From Nostoc sp. T09 (GTDB lineage: Bacteria; Cyanobacteriota; Cyanobacteriia; Cyanobacteriales; Nostocaceae), in assembly GCF_002154695.1 (NCBI RefSeq), contig NZ_MTAV01000034.1:1-64000 (forward strand): 64,000 nucleotides of DNA. Direction: 5' to 3'. Positions 1-9,863 of the stretch are shown here, piece after piece (within the stretch, counting starts at the first letter, position 1; each line of letters opens with the position of its first letter). The notes below the pieces were generated by a model. It ran no database searches, was not told the origin of the DNA, and saw only the letters and a list, made by a program, of their open reading frames with translations. The position numbers were made by a program, and so were the translations under genes.

Positions 1-70
1 GCCTCAAACCTAAGCATAAAGACTGTTTTACTTCTGAATTCTGAATTCTAACTCCTGAATGCTGCTGTAT
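1..70. repeat. Dispersed intergenic repeat, copy A
   Basis: This segment is nearly identical to 39187-39256, differing at a handful of positions over 70 bases. Both copies contain a doubled GAATTCTGAATTCT-like core and end in CTGCTGTAT or TTCTGCTGTAT. Neither copy is in a gene. The repeat may extend beyond the left edge of the window. Confidence 0.8.
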
Positions 71-599
71 GTTTGATGCTTTTGTCTGATACAAGTTTTA
101 ACCTTGATAGATGGAAGCCTTAACTAGATGGCTGTAATCAGATTTGGTATAACCACAAATAGCACGCAAAATATCTCATACATCACCTCCTTAAGAATTA
201 TTTAGTGGGTGAATTTCTATTTCCTCGGATAGTATTTGCTCTGAAAAGTAGCTACAACTTCTTCCTAGATAATTCTGGAAAATCTGAGTAGATAGTAATC
301 CTAAATCTTTGATAAAATTATTCCTGGCTCTGTAACCTTTACGTCCTCGTTAGTAGCTGGCGATCGCCAGAGCCTTGTTGATATCAAAAATTACTGGTAG
401 TACGCCAATTTTCTAAATCGCTTACACAAATTACTTTTTCCTGCTTCTTTGTTCCTCTAGATTCCTATTTGGAGTATCCAGTCAGAGAAAAAGTATGACG
501 CTAATCATGTATCATTTATAAAGTATTTTCTGTAAGTATTTACCCAAAGACTTAACAGTTCTGTTCTTTATTTAAACTTTAAACGTTTCTACGTCTTTT
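1..599. other. Intergenic region, no gene recognised
   Basis: I see no convincing coding frame. The first 70 bases form a dispersed repeat that recurs near 39.2 kb. The rest is AT-rich and has one GCGATCGC site near 361. The promoter of the following DnaJ-like gene must lie here, but no clear -35/-10 pair or Shine-Dalgarno sequence stands out before the ATG at 600. Confidence 0.6.
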
Positions 600-1658
600 A
601 TGCCGCGAACAACCTCATCTACATCTGGCTCAGTCAAATCAACACCACTAGCTCTGTCTGAACTACATATCCGCTTAGAGGCTCTAGATAAAGAACATCA
701 ATCGCTACTGAAACAGATTAAGCGCAAGCGAACTGAACTGAAAAACTTTGTTGAGAAAATGCGTTCTCTAGCCACAGAAATATTTCAACGAGCTACTCCC
801 AGCCTCAACAAAATGACAGACCTCGATCGAGAAATTCATTCTCTGTTTGAGGAAATATTGGCTACAAGAAAATTTGGTAAACAAACAGAGAAAAATATCA
901 AAGCAGTTTACCGTAAACTCCAGTTAGCAGGAATCATCAGTCCAAAACGCGATCGCGAACTAGAAGAGCCAGACTTAGACGAGCTATTTGAAAATCTCCA
1001 GCAAGATAACGATTTCTCCCAAGGCGGTGAACAACGGTATCAAAATTGGGGAGGACAACAAGGATTTTCATCTGCTGCTGAAATCAACAAAGATGAATCT
1101 CGAAAAATTCGTCAGACCTTTCTTAAATTAGCTGAAATATTTCACCCGGATAAGGTAACAGACAGCGAAACGCAGATGTACCATACAGAAATCATGAAGG
1201 AAATTAATAAAGCTTACCAAGAAGGTGACTTGGCAAGGCTTTTGGAAATTGAAAAACAGCATGAATTGGGAGAATATATTGATAATAATAACGAAGATGA
1301 TTTAACTCGAAAATGTAAGACATTAGAACAGCAAAATCAAATTCTTAAAAATCAATATGAGAATTTAAAGAGGGAACTGCGTCAGGCAAAAAATACTCCT
1401 GAAGGTGCGATGGTATCTGATGCTCGTAAAGCTGCTAAACAAGGTATTGACTCTATTGATATGATGTTAGAAACAATAGAAGCACAGATGACTATAGTTA
1501 CTCAAATCCGCGATTTTGTGCAAGACTTTAAAGAAGAAAAAATAACTATTAAAGAATTTCTAGGCGGCCCAGCAGTTTTACATTCTTTGAACCAGGAAAT
1601 GATGGAAGATATTTTAGAGCAAATGTTGTCAGAATTAGATAGAGTAGTGATTTTCTAA
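600..1658 (+). CDS. DnaJ-domain protein with flanking coiled coils
   Basis: A 352-residue protein with an internal J-domain around residues 160-215. The diagnostic HPD is present as F181-H182-P183-D184-K185, followed by the helix containing EINKAYQEGD. J-domains stimulate Hsp70 (DnaK) ATPase through HPD. The N-terminal 120 residues and residues about 225-350 are charged and heptad-like, suggesting long coiled coils. The G/F region, zinc-binding cysteines and substrate-binding domain of true DnaJ are absent, so this is a class III J-protein that probably recruits DnaK to one partner. It is monocistronic and convergent with the large kinase gene, whose stop lies 40 bases away. The partner is unknown. 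Confidence 0.85.
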   Translation: MPRTTSSTSGSVKSTPLALSELHIRLEALDKEHQSLLKQIKRKRTELKNFVEKMRSLATEIFQRATPSLNKMTDLDREIHSLFEEILATRKFGKQTEKNIKAVYRKLQLAGIISPKRDRELEEPDLDELFENLQQDNDFSQGGEQRYQNWGGQQGFSSAAEINKDESRKIRQTFLKLAEIFHPDKVTDSETQMYHTEIMKEINKAYQEGDLARLLEIEKQHELGEYIDNNNEDDLTRKCKTLEQQNQILKNQYENLKRELRQAKNTPEGAMVSDARKAAKQGIDSIDMMLETIEAQMTIVTQIRDFVQDFKEEKITIKEFLGGPAVLHSLNQEMMEDILEQMLSELDRVVIF

Positions 1659-1698
1659 AGTATGGATATTTGCAGATATTTCCTAATACCTGAAACAT

Positions 1699-4600
1699 TT
1701 AACGTCGAATCGGTAAGGTAATAATAAACTCTGCGCCTTTACCTGGTGTAGACTGACATTCTAACTTTCCTTGGTGCTTGTCTACAATGATTTGGTAACT
1801 AATAGATAATCCTAAACCCGTGCCTTGACCAACTTGTTTGGTAGTAAAGAATGGGTTAAATATATAAGGCTTAGTACTGGCGCTAATGCCAATACCATTA
1901 TCAGCAATGCAAATTCTAATTTCATTGGAATTGCAGATTTCTGTACGGATGAAAATTTGGAGTTTGTTAGCAGCTTTTCCCCGAATAATTGACTGTTCCA
2001 AAGCCTCAATTGCATTTATTAGTAAATTTAAAAATACTTGATTGAGTTCTCCTGCATAACATTCAATAGCTGGAAGTTGGCTGTATTGTTTAATAACCAA
2101 AATTTCTGGATGTTCTGGTTTTGCTTGCAGGAGATTTTGCAAAATCATCAACGTGCTATCAATACCTTCATGAATATCAACGGCTTTGATTTCTGCTTCA
2201 TCAAGACGTGAGAAATTTCGCAGTGACATGACAATATCTCGAATTCTTTCAGCACCAACTTGCATGGAATTGAGAAGTTTAGGCAAGTCTGCGGTGATGA
2301 AATCAAGTTCAATTTTGGCAATTTCGGCTTGTAGTTGTGGTGTAGGGCTGGGATAGTGTCGGCGATAGGTTTGTAATACAAACATTAAATCATCAATGTA
2401 TTCAGTGGCTGGTGTGAGATTACCATAGATAAAGCTGATAGGATTATTGATTTCGTGAGCAATTCCTGCTACTAGTTGCCCTAAAGAAGACATTTTTTCA
2501 TTTTGAATTAGTTGAGATTGAGCGGTTTGTAAATTTTTGAATGCTTCTTCTAATTGCTGTGTTTGTGCGTTTAATTGCGATGTCCGCTCGGCAACTTTTT
2601 CTTCTAAAGTATGGGAATATTCTGCTAATTGAAAGTTTGCCTGTTTTAGTTCTGCTGTTGTTTTCGATAAATTAGTGTAGAGTTGAGCATTTTGTAAAGA
2701 GATGGCGGCTTGCGCTGTTAATAGTTGCACAACTTCTAAACGATCGCGCGTGAAAACTCCTGCTGTCAGTTGATTTTCTAAATACAGCAAACCTATCCAC
2801 TCACCTTGATTGATAATCGGAGTACACAACACGCTTCTCGGTTGATGTTGGGTAATGTAGGGATCGCTAGCAAATCGAGATTGTGTGGCAATATCATCAA
2901 TTACTAAGGGTTCTAAGGTACGCTTAACGTAATTGATCACGGTAAGCGGTATCTCCTGACTTTCTTCTAAAGGTATAGCTGAGACATCTGTATGAGCGAA
3001 AATTTTACCTTCATCAAAACTCGCTATAGACGCGATCGCTAACTGATTATTTTTGGGCAACAAAAGTACAGATTTTTTCGCTCCAGCATTCTCCAGCATG
3101 ACTTGCATGAAAATTGACAGGAGTTGTTCGAGTTGAATTTCTCCAGCGATCGCTTGTGAGGCTTTTAAAAATGCTGCAAAGTCTAATTGGGCTGAAAAAT
3201 TGACGTTACTGCTAGAGAGAGTTGTTTGTTGATGATACTCTATGTCCAGCTGCGATGCAGCTTGATTTTGCTGCAACAGTTGGGGGTAAAGTGCTTCTAA
3301 TCGCTTAACTTGTGCTGTAGCTCCCCACTGAGTATAGGCATTAACCGCCTCAGTTAAATAAAGTTGGGCAATATGAGTTTTATTTTTTGTCAGCCAAAAC
3401 TTTGCGGCTAATTCATTAGCTAGCGCTAAATTTTGCGTAAATCCATTGACTTGGGCAGATGCGATCGCGCGATCGTAAAGATCCATCGCCTCTAATTCTT
3501 GTTTGCTAATCCGAGCCATCTCAGCTTGAATTAACAAATATTGATGTTCAAAGTTCTCTGGGCAATTATCTGCCCAAATTTTCAGCTGGTTTTGATGGGT
3601 AATTAGGCTTTGCCAATATTGGCGTTGTTTGGATGGTGAAACTTGACGATAAAGCGCAGCTAAAATCAAAGAATGGTTAAAGGGATAACTAGCCGAGGTT
3701 GTAAAACCTAAAATTGCTGGGAGATAGGCTTCTGCCTGGGTTATATGCTTCAAAGCCAGCTGATACTGTTCTTGCAAATAAGTCAATTGGGCTTGCAAAA
3801 TGTGGGCGATCGCTATTGCCATTGGTGTGTGGCTAACATGATGGCGTTCTGAAGCATCTTGATAATTGCAGGAGCCAATTAAACCATCTATTACCTTTTG
3901 TACTTCCAATAAAATTTCAGATAATAAAGTGTTTTGCGTTTGTTGTGCAAATGGCAGAAATTTATCAATTTCCAAGCGAATACTATTTAGGTTAGTTCCC
4001 TGGAAATACTGATTGCATATATTCCCAAAAATATTGTAGCCAGCAAATTGTAACTCTCCAGATTCCAGTCCAGCTTGATACCCGTCATTATTGGTAGAAA
4101 TTGCTAAATGAGTTGGCTTCATCCAATTATTTAACCAACTACCTAATAACAAATTAACTTGAGATTTCTGACCTTTATGATGAAATTTTTCGGCTATTTG
4201 AGTAGCGATCTCTCCAAACTCGTACCCTGTACGATAATCTCCAAAGAAAGAACCAAGAATTAAACCATAATTAGCATAAGCTTTGGCGGATTCGGCAACA
4301 TTGCCGTATTGAATAGAGAGATTGACAGCCTTCACTGTAATTAAGATATATAAATCAAGTGTGGAAGTAATATAAGTAGGGGGATCTAAATTAATCAATA
4401 ATTTAATTGCGTAACAATAATTGGGATTTAGATTTTCCGGCAAATCTAAAATAGCAGTTATTTTTTGATTTTCTAAATGGGCTTGAATTGCCGCAATTTC
4501 TGCATCGATAGCAGCGTTAAGATTATCTTCTGGTAAATTAATGTCTAATAGTGATAAAGCTTCTTTACCCGCTTGAATAGCTACAGAGTAATCGGCTTGA

Positions 4601-7302
4601 AGTGTACGCTGTACAATTAATAAGTTATATAATTCAGCTTTTTCTAGTGCTGATTGTGCCTGGAATAATGCTTGTTGAATAAATGCATATGACTGTTCAA
4701 AATTGCTGTTAAGATACTCAACTTCTGAACGCTCTTTGTAAAGGGCAAAAGTTAATTCATACTGTTGTAACCAGCTATCTTCAGCCAAGAACTGCATAGC
4801 GATCGCTAAATATTGTGATGCTGTAGCGTAAGCTGTAGAGGCTTTAGCTTTACGCCCCGCTTGTAAATTTAATTGAGTAACTTGCTCTTGCTCCTTGGGT
4901 TCAGTGAGCAATTGCCAGCCCATATTTAAGTGATTGGCAATCTCAAAAATATGCTCTTCCTGTTCTGCTATCGGAACATTTTGCAGCAGTAATTTTCCAA
5001 TCTGCAAATGAGTGATTTGTTTTTGTGCATCGTCAATTAGAGAATAAGCTGCTTGTTGGACGCGATCGTGAAGGAATTCGTATACATAATCTTGCGAAGG
5101 CAGAACATCTTCTTCAGAAATAGATGCAGACCACTGCTGAATGTCAACTACTAAATGAAGTTCAGTCTTAGTTAAATTTAAGCTTGTATTTTCAGCAGAA
5201 AGTTTAGCCTCTGCCTGTATCTGCTCATTTTCTTGTTGAAAAAGTTTATATGTGTGACTAGTTGGAATAATTAACCCTTCAGCTAAAGCCGACCACAAAT
5301 CACTTGCAGTTTTCTCTAGAGATTTCTCATAGACAATTGCTAGGGTTGCTAAGTCAAAGGTATTACCAATACAAGCTGCTAATTTTAAGACATTTTGTGT
5401 TGTGTGGGGTAACTTCTGCAATTGCAGAACCATAAATTCCACAACATTATCCGTTAAGTTTAAAGTCTGTACTTGATTCAAGTCATAACGCCAACTGCCA
5501 ACCTCTGGTACAAAAGTAATATGTCCCTCTGCATGAAGTGTTTTCAACATTTGAATGCTAAAAAAAGGATTCCCCTGGGTTTTTTGGTAAATTAGTTGTG
5601 TTAGTGGTAATGCTTCTTCTAGTTTGCAACTCAAGCTATCTGCAAACAGGTGATTTAGATCTGTGGCAGTGAGAGCAGTTAAAGTAATAGTCGTTATTGC
5701 TGCTTGATATTCAGAATTGCGAATTTCTTCTAACGTCAGCATTAAAGGATGGGTATCAGAAACTTCGTTATTCCGGTATGCTCCAATTAATAACAAATGA
5801 CTGATCTGCTTTTCACTGATCAGCATTTCGAGTAGCTTGAGTGATGCCATATCTGCCCACTGCAAATCATCCAAAAATATCACTAATGGATGTTCTGGGG
5901 TTGTAAAAACTTGAATAAATTTGCGAAATAAGCGATTAAATCGTTTTTGTGCTGCATTACCCAAAAGTTCTATTACTGCTGGTTGTGAACCAATAATTTT
6001 CTTAAGTTCAGGAATCACATCAATAATTACTTGAGCGTCATCCCCCAACGCAGCCAAAATTTTATTCTTCCATTGAGTAATTTGTGCATCGCTTTGGGTA
6101 AGAATCTGTGCCATTAAATCTTGCAATGCCTGTACAAAGGCAAAGAAGGGAATATTGCGTTGAAACTGTTCAAACTTACCTTCAATAAAATAGCCTCTGT
6201 GCCGGACGATGGGCTTTTGCACTTCATTAATCACAGCAGTTTTACCAATACCAGAAAAACCTGCTATGAGAATCAATTCACTTTGAAGTGATATATCGGA
6301 GTTTTGATTTATTTGCTCTTGATTGCCAGCAACTCGGTCAAATACTGCCAGTAACGTCTCTACTTCATTTTGGCGACCATAAAGTTTTTCTGGAATTAAA
6401 AAGCGATCGCTAATGTCTTTTTGCGCGAGTTGGAAGGGTGCTATCGCTCTTTTTTCTTGCCACTGACAAAAACACCACTCTAAGTCATACTTTAAACCGA
6501 CAGCACTCTGATAGCGGTCTTCAGCATTTTTCGCCATCAGTTTCAGCACAATATCTGAAATTACTTGCGGGATTTCTTCTCTTCTGCCTTCTAATAATGG
6601 TGGTTGTTTAGCAATATGACAGTAAACTAACTCCATTGGATCGGATGATTCAAAGGGTAACTGTCCAGTTAATAACTCGTAAAAAGTCACACCTAGAGAA
6701 TAAAAATCTGTGCGATAATCAATCCCCCGATTCATTCTTCCAGTTTGTTCTGGAGAAATATAAGCTAGGGTTCCTTCTAAAACATTAGGGTTTTGAAGTT
6801 GTTGGGTTTCTCGTGGTAATAAAGAAGCGATAGAAAAATCAATTAGTTTAACTTGCTTAGTTTGGGGATGAATCAAAATATTGGCAGGTTTAACATCTTT
6901 ATAAAGAATGCGTTGTCGGTGCAGTTCACCAAGAGTTGCCGTAATTGCAATGGCTATGGGAAAAAATTCTTCTAGGGTAAATTTACCTGAGGTCGTATGT
7001 TGATTAAGGTAACTAGATAAAGAGATACCGCCATAATCTTCCATTACTAAAACATAGCCATTTCCATATTCTTCGAGGCTATATGGTTTGACGATACCGC
7101 TGAGATCAAGATTTGCAGTAATAGTGTACTGGTTACGAAACTGGATAAATTCGCTGAAATTGGGGGATTCATTCTGCATCATTTTCAGAATCACAGGGTG
7201 TAAATCTTGTTCTCTGATTCCCCGGTAGACAACTGTTCTCGTTCCTACGTAGATTTGTTCATCAATCCGGTACCCTGGAATTTTCAATAATGCAGTCAGC
7301 AT
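1699..7302 (-). CDS. Hybrid Ser/Thr kinase - AAA ATPase - GAF - histidine kinase
   Basis: A 1867-residue signalling protein. Domains in order: eukaryote-type Ser/Thr kinase, residues about 13-280, with YKDVKPANIL near 136 and DFSIAS replacing DFG near 155; an AAA/NACHT-like ATPase with Walker A GFSGIGKT near 350 and hydrophobic-DD Walker B (LVIFLDDLQWAD); a long helical, TPR-like region, about 700-1370; a GAF domain, about 1400-1560; a coiled coil; and a histidine kinase with HEINNP near 1617, an N box (NLLINAIEAL) and G boxes (DNGIGI, GTGLGLS). This architecture is known from Nostoc-type cyanobacteria. It has no receiver domain, so it must phosphorylate a partner in trans. The DFG to DFS change may alter Mg binding. 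The signal is not evident. Confidence 0.93.
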   Translation of the reverse strand: MLTALLKIPGYRIDEQIYVGTRTVVYRGIREQDLHPVILKMMQNESPNFSEFIQFRNQYTITANLDLSGIVKPYSLEEYGNGYVLVMEDYGGISLSSYLNQHTTSGKFTLEEFFPIAIAITATLGELHRQRILYKDVKPANILIHPQTKQVKLIDFSIASLLPRETQQLQNPNVLEGTLAYISPEQTGRMNRGIDYRTDFYSLGVTFYELLTGQLPFESSDPMELVYCHIAKQPPLLEGRREEIPQVISDIVLKLMAKNAEDRYQSAVGLKYDLEWCFCQWQEKRAIAPFQLAQKDISDRFLIPEKLYGRQNEVETLLAVFDRVAGNQEQINQNSDISLQSELILIAGFSGIGKTAVINEVQKPIVRHRGYFIEGKFEQFQRNIPFFAFVQALQDLMAQILTQSDAQITQWKNKILAALGDDAQVIIDVIPELKKIIGSQPAVIELLGNAAQKRFNRLFRKFIQVFTTPEHPLVIFLDDLQWADMASLKLLEMLISEKQISHLLLIGAYRNNEVSDTHPLMLTLEEIRNSEYQAAITTITLTALTATDLNHLFADSLSCKLEEALPLTQLIYQKTQGNPFFSIQMLKTLHAEGHITFVPEVGSWRYDLNQVQTLNLTDNVVEFMVLQLQKLPHTTQNVLKLAACIGNTFDLATLAIVYEKSLEKTASDLWSALAEGLIIPTSHTYKLFQQENEQIQAEAKLSAENTSLNLTKTELHLVVDIQQWSASISEEDVLPSQDYVYEFLHDRVQQAAYSLIDDAQKQITHLQIGKLLLQNVPIAEQEEHIFEIANHLNMGWQLLTEPKEQEQVTQLNLQAGRKAKASTAYATASQYLAIAMQFLAEDSWLQQYELTFALYKERSEVEYLNSNFEQSYAFIQQALFQAQSALEKAELYNLLIVQRTLQADYSVAIQAGKEALSLLDINLPEDNLNAAIDAEIAAIQAHLENQKITAILDLPENLNPNYCYAIKLLINLDPPTYITSTLDLYILITVKAVNLSIQYGNVAESAKAYANYGLILGSFFGDYRTGYEFGEIATQIAEKFHHKGQKSQVNLLLGSWLNNWMKPTHLAISTNNDGYQAGLESGELQFAGYNIFGNICNQYFQGTNLNSIRLEIDKFLPFAQQTQNTLLSEILLEVQKVIDGLIGSCNYQDASERHHVSHTPMAIAIAHILQAQLTYLQEQYQLALKHITQAEAYLPAILGFTTSASYPFNHSLILAALYRQVSPSKQRQYWQSLITHQNQLKIWADNCPENFEHQYLLIQAEMARISKQELEAMDLYDRAIASAQVNGFTQNLALANELAAKFWLTKNKTHIAQLYLTEAVNAYTQWGATAQVKRLEALYPQLLQQNQAASQLDIEYHQQTTLSSSNVNFSAQLDFAAFLKASQAIAGEIQLEQLLSIFMQVMLENAGAKKSVLLLPKNNQLAIASIASFDEGKIFAHTDVSAIPLEESQEIPLTVINYVKRTLEPLVIDDIATQSRFASDPYITQHQPRSVLCTPIINQGEWIGLLYLENQLTAGVFTRDRLEVVQLLTAQAAISLQNAQLYTNLSKTTAELKQANFQLAEYSHTLEEKVAERTSQLNAQTQQLEEAFKNLQTAQSQLIQNEKMSSLGQLVAGIAHEINNPISFIYGNLTPATEYIDDLMFVLQTYRRHYPSPTPQLQAEIAKIELDFITADLPKLLNSMQVGAERIRDIVMSLRNFSRLDEAEIKAVDIHEGIDSTLMILQNLLQAKPEHPEILVIKQYSQLPAIECYAGELNQVFLNLLINAIEALEQSIIRGKAANKLQIFIRTEICNSNEIRICIADNGIGISASTKPYIFNPFFTTKQVGQGTGLGLSISYQIIVDKHQGKLECQSTPGKGAEFIITLPIRR

Positions 7303-7460
7303 ATCTATGGAACTACTATTAATAATGTTTTAGCTATCAACTAGTGTTCCCACGAGGCTATGCTGTATAACAATGAATAATTCGCCGCCCAATTAGATAC
7401 TTATCTAGTTGCGACTGTATTCCTTTATTAAGAGCAATTAGTAAATTTTACTCGCTTAAC

Positions 7461-8237
7461 TTACACAGCAGCGATCGCACAAACTTGTAAACCAACAGGC
7501 GTATGAATAATTACAGATTCCACGCCAAAGACTTGGGCGATGGTATGCGGCGTGAGAACTGCTTCTGGTGTACCAACCTCCCACAAATGACCTTGTTTTA
7601 AAAAAGCAATGCGGGAACTATAGCGGGCGGCTAAATTCAATTCGTGTAACACTGTGACGATAGTTAATTCCTGTTGCTGATTAAGGTTTTTGAGCAATTC
7701 TAATAGTTGTAGTTGATAGCTAATATCTAAATAAGTTGTTGGCTCATCTAATAATAAGACTTGCGGTTCTTGCGCCAATGCTAAAGCTAAAAAGGCACGT
7801 TGTCTCTCACCACCGGAGAGTTGTTCAACTAAGCGATCGCTCAATTTTTCCAGTTGCGTTTTTGCAATTGCTGCTTCTACTTGCTGTCTATCTTTACCTG
7901 TTAATTCCCATTGCCACCAAGGTTGATGAGGTGTACGTCCTAAACTAACTAATTGCCGCACTGTTAAGCCGACAGGAACAGTTTGTTGTTGTGGTAACAA
8001 TGCCAATTTCTGAGCAACTAAATTCGGTGGTTGCGAGTGAATCGCCTTGCCATCTAGTAGTACTGTTCCCTGTTGGGGGGAGAGAATGCGACTCAGCAAT
8101 TTCAGTAATGTAGACTTACCAGAACCATTGGCACCCACTAAACTTAACCATTCTCCTGTTTGGAGAGTGAGGTTAATGTTTTGAATAATTGGGGTTGTAG
8201 TGTAACCACCAGTCAGGTTTTGTAATTCGAGTGGCAT
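7461..8237 (-). CDS. ABC transporter ATPase, iron-siderophore/cobalamin (FecE/BtuD) type
   Basis: A 258-residue nucleotide-binding subunit of an importer for ferric siderophores, haem or cobalamin. Visible motifs are Walker A GANGSGKST near residue 38, Q-loop LLPQQ, signature LSGGERQR, Walker B VLLLDEP with catalytic Glu, and the switch His in TVLHELN. The length is normal for the family. Its probable partner is the FecCD permease at 13846-14856, also on the minus strand but 5.6 kb upstream, with two signalling genes between them. No substrate-binding protein gene is visible in the window. The cargo cannot be told from this subunit. Confidence 0.93.
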   Translation of the reverse strand: MPLELQNLTGGYTTTPIIQNINLTLQTGEWLSLVGANGSGKSTLLKLLSRILSPQQGTVLLDGKAIHSQPPNLVAQKLALLPQQQTVPVGLTVRQLVSLGRTPHQPWWQWELTGKDRQQVEAAIAKTQLEKLSDRLVEQLSGGERQRAFLALALAQEPQVLLLDEPTTYLDISYQLQLLELLKNLNQQQELTIVTVLHELNLAARYSSRIAFLKQGHLWEVGTPEAVLTPHTIAQVFGVESVIIHTPVGLQVCAIAAV

Positions 8238-8294
8238 TTGAGGAATGTATAGCAGGATAGGGAACAGGCAATACTTTTAAAAGGCTTTTGCTAC

Positions 8295-8535
8295 CTGTAT
8301 TGTATGTAATGCAGGTTTACTAATCTATCTGGTAATCGCTATAAGTAAGTCGGTGCTAATATTTAAAGCTAAGTTAAGGAATATAAATGTAGTAAATGTA
8401 GGGTGTGTTATGCCGTAGGCTAACGCACCTTGAATCCTTGATTGTGCGTCGGTGCGGCGCTTGGCGACAACACACCCTACTTCTATCTGTATTGTATGTA
8501 ATGCAGGTTTACTAATCTATCTGGCGATCGCTATA
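8295..8535. repeat. 49-bp direct repeats flanking a separate element
   Basis: Copies at 8295-8343 and 8487-8535 are almost identical. They begin CTGTATTGTATGTAATGCAG and differ mainly where one reads GGTAATCGCTATA and the other GGCGATCGCTATA. They lie 192 bases apart and enclose the 8398-8480 element. Confidence 0.85.
8398..8480. repeat. 83-bp MITE-like element with 12-bp inverted ends
   Basis: It is bounded by GTAGGGTGTGTT (8398-8409) and its exact reverse complement AACACACCCTAC (8469-8480). The interior is GC-rich and partly self-complementary (GCGTCGGTGCGGCGC). The element resembles the small GTAGGG...CCCTAC hairpin repeats of cyanobacterial intergenic DNA; a related one is at about 34970-35023. 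It is non-coding. Confidence 0.75.
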
Positions 8536-8547
8536 CTATTCAAAAAT

Positions 8548-9858
8548 TTACTGTTGAACTGGAATTTTGATCGCGAATTCCGTCCCTTTTCCTGGTGTAG
8601 ATTGGCATTCGATACTACCACCATGCTTTTCTACTATAATTTGGTGGCTGATAGATAAACCCAATCCAGTTCCTTTACCTACAGCTTTAGTCGTAAAGAA
8701 AGGATTAAACAGCTTTGCTTTTACTTCTTCACATATTCCTGGGCCATTATCAGCGATGTGAATGGCAACCCAATCATCTTCGCTCATCATCGTGCGAATT
8801 TTAATCAGGCTAGGGTTTTGTTTAATATCTTCCAATGAACGCTGTTGATTATATTCATCTAGGGCATCAATAGCATTAGCAATAATATTCATAAATACTT
8901 GATTCATTTGTCCGACATAGCATTCAACTAGCTGAAATAAATTGTAATCTTTAACTACTTCGATTCCAGGATGCTCAGGTTGTGCTTTTAGGCGATGATT
9001 CAAAATTGTCAGTGTACCATCAATACATTCATGAATATCAACCTCTGCCAAACGAACTTCATCTACATGAGAGAAAATTTGCATAGACTTGACTATTTCA
9101 CGAATGCGCCGTGCGCCAAAATTCATCGATTTGAGTAGATTTAACAAGTCATTATCAATAAATTCTATGTCGGTTACTTCTAGTTCTGCTTGAATGCGAG
9201 GGGTAGGATTTGGATATTCCTCTTGATACAGATGCAGAAGATGTAGCATTTCTTGAGTATATTCATTGGCATGGATGAGATTACCATAAATAAAATCCAC
9301 TGGGTTATTAATCTCATGAGAAATTCCAGCAAACATCTGACCTAAGCTTGACAGTTTTTCACCTTGAACTAGCTTGATTTGTAGCTGTTTTAGATCATCA
9401 TAAGCTTGATTTGCTTCGACAAATTTTTGCTCTAGCAAAGTATTTTTATGTTCTAATTCTTGTCCCAAGTTATGCAGCTTTAAATGCAATTTCACCCGTG
9501 ACAAGACTTCTTGTTGCTGAAATGGTTTAGTGATATAGTCCACAGCCCCAACTTGAAAACCTTCAACTTTATTGGTGGTGTCAGAAAGTGCTGTCATAAA
9601 AATAACAGGAATATCTTGAGTTTGTGGATTTGCCTTTAATTGCCGACAGGTCTCAAATCCATCAATTTCTGGCATCATTACATCTAATAATATTAAATTG
9701 GGTAAGGCATATTTGACTCTTTCTAAAGCTACCTTACCGGATTTCGCTACCCATACTTCAAGACCAGCTTGATCCAAGGCATCAGATAAGACACCTAAGT
9801 TAGCAGGATTATCATCAACAATTAGAACTGTCGTAGTTTGTGCAGTTGCAAAATTCAT
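8548..9858 (-). CDS. Response regulator-histidine kinase fusion
   Basis: A 436-residue protein starting with a receiver domain, residues about 9-125, with acidic pocket D15-D16, phospho-acceptor D59 in LLDVMMPE and the conserved Lys in ITKPF. A coiled coil follows, then a HisKA-type kinase with HEINNP near residue 180, an N box (NIIANAIDAL) and G boxes (DNGPGI, GTGLGLS). Such receiver-first kinases take phosphate from an upstream hybrid kinase and relay it. The hybrid kinase at 9864-13220 lies only 5 bases upstream on the same strand, so the two are almost certainly co-transcribed and in one phosphorelay. No DNA-binding domain is present. Confidence 0.93.
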   Translation of the reverse strand: MNFATAQTTTVLIVDDNPANLGVLSDALDQAGLEVWVAKSGKVALERVKYALPNLILLDVMMPEIDGFETCRQLKANPQTQDIPVIFMTALSDTTNKVEGFQVGAVDYITKPFQQQEVLSRVKLHLKLHNLGQELEHKNTLLEQKFVEANQAYDDLKQLQIKLVQGEKLSSLGQMFAGISHEINNPVDFIYGNLIHANEYTQEMLHLLHLYQEEYPNPTPRIQAELEVTDIEFIDNDLLNLLKSMNFGARRIREIVKSMQIFSHVDEVRLAEVDIHECIDGTLTILNHRLKAQPEHPGIEVVKDYNLFQLVECYVGQMNQVFMNIIANAIDALDEYNQQRSLEDIKQNPSLIKIRTMMSEDDWVAIHIADNGPGICEEVKAKLFNPFFTTKAVGKGTGLGLSISHQIIVEKHGGSIECQSTPGKGTEFAIKIPVQQ

Positions 9859-9863
9859 AACGC

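Larger units (their letters stand above)
8238..8547. other. Intergenic repeat-rich segment
   Basis: The 310 bases between the ATPase and response-regulator genes carry no gene. They consist largely of a 49-bp direct repeat pair (8295-8343 and 8487-8535) enclosing an 83-bp element with terminal inverted repeats. Confidence 0.75.
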
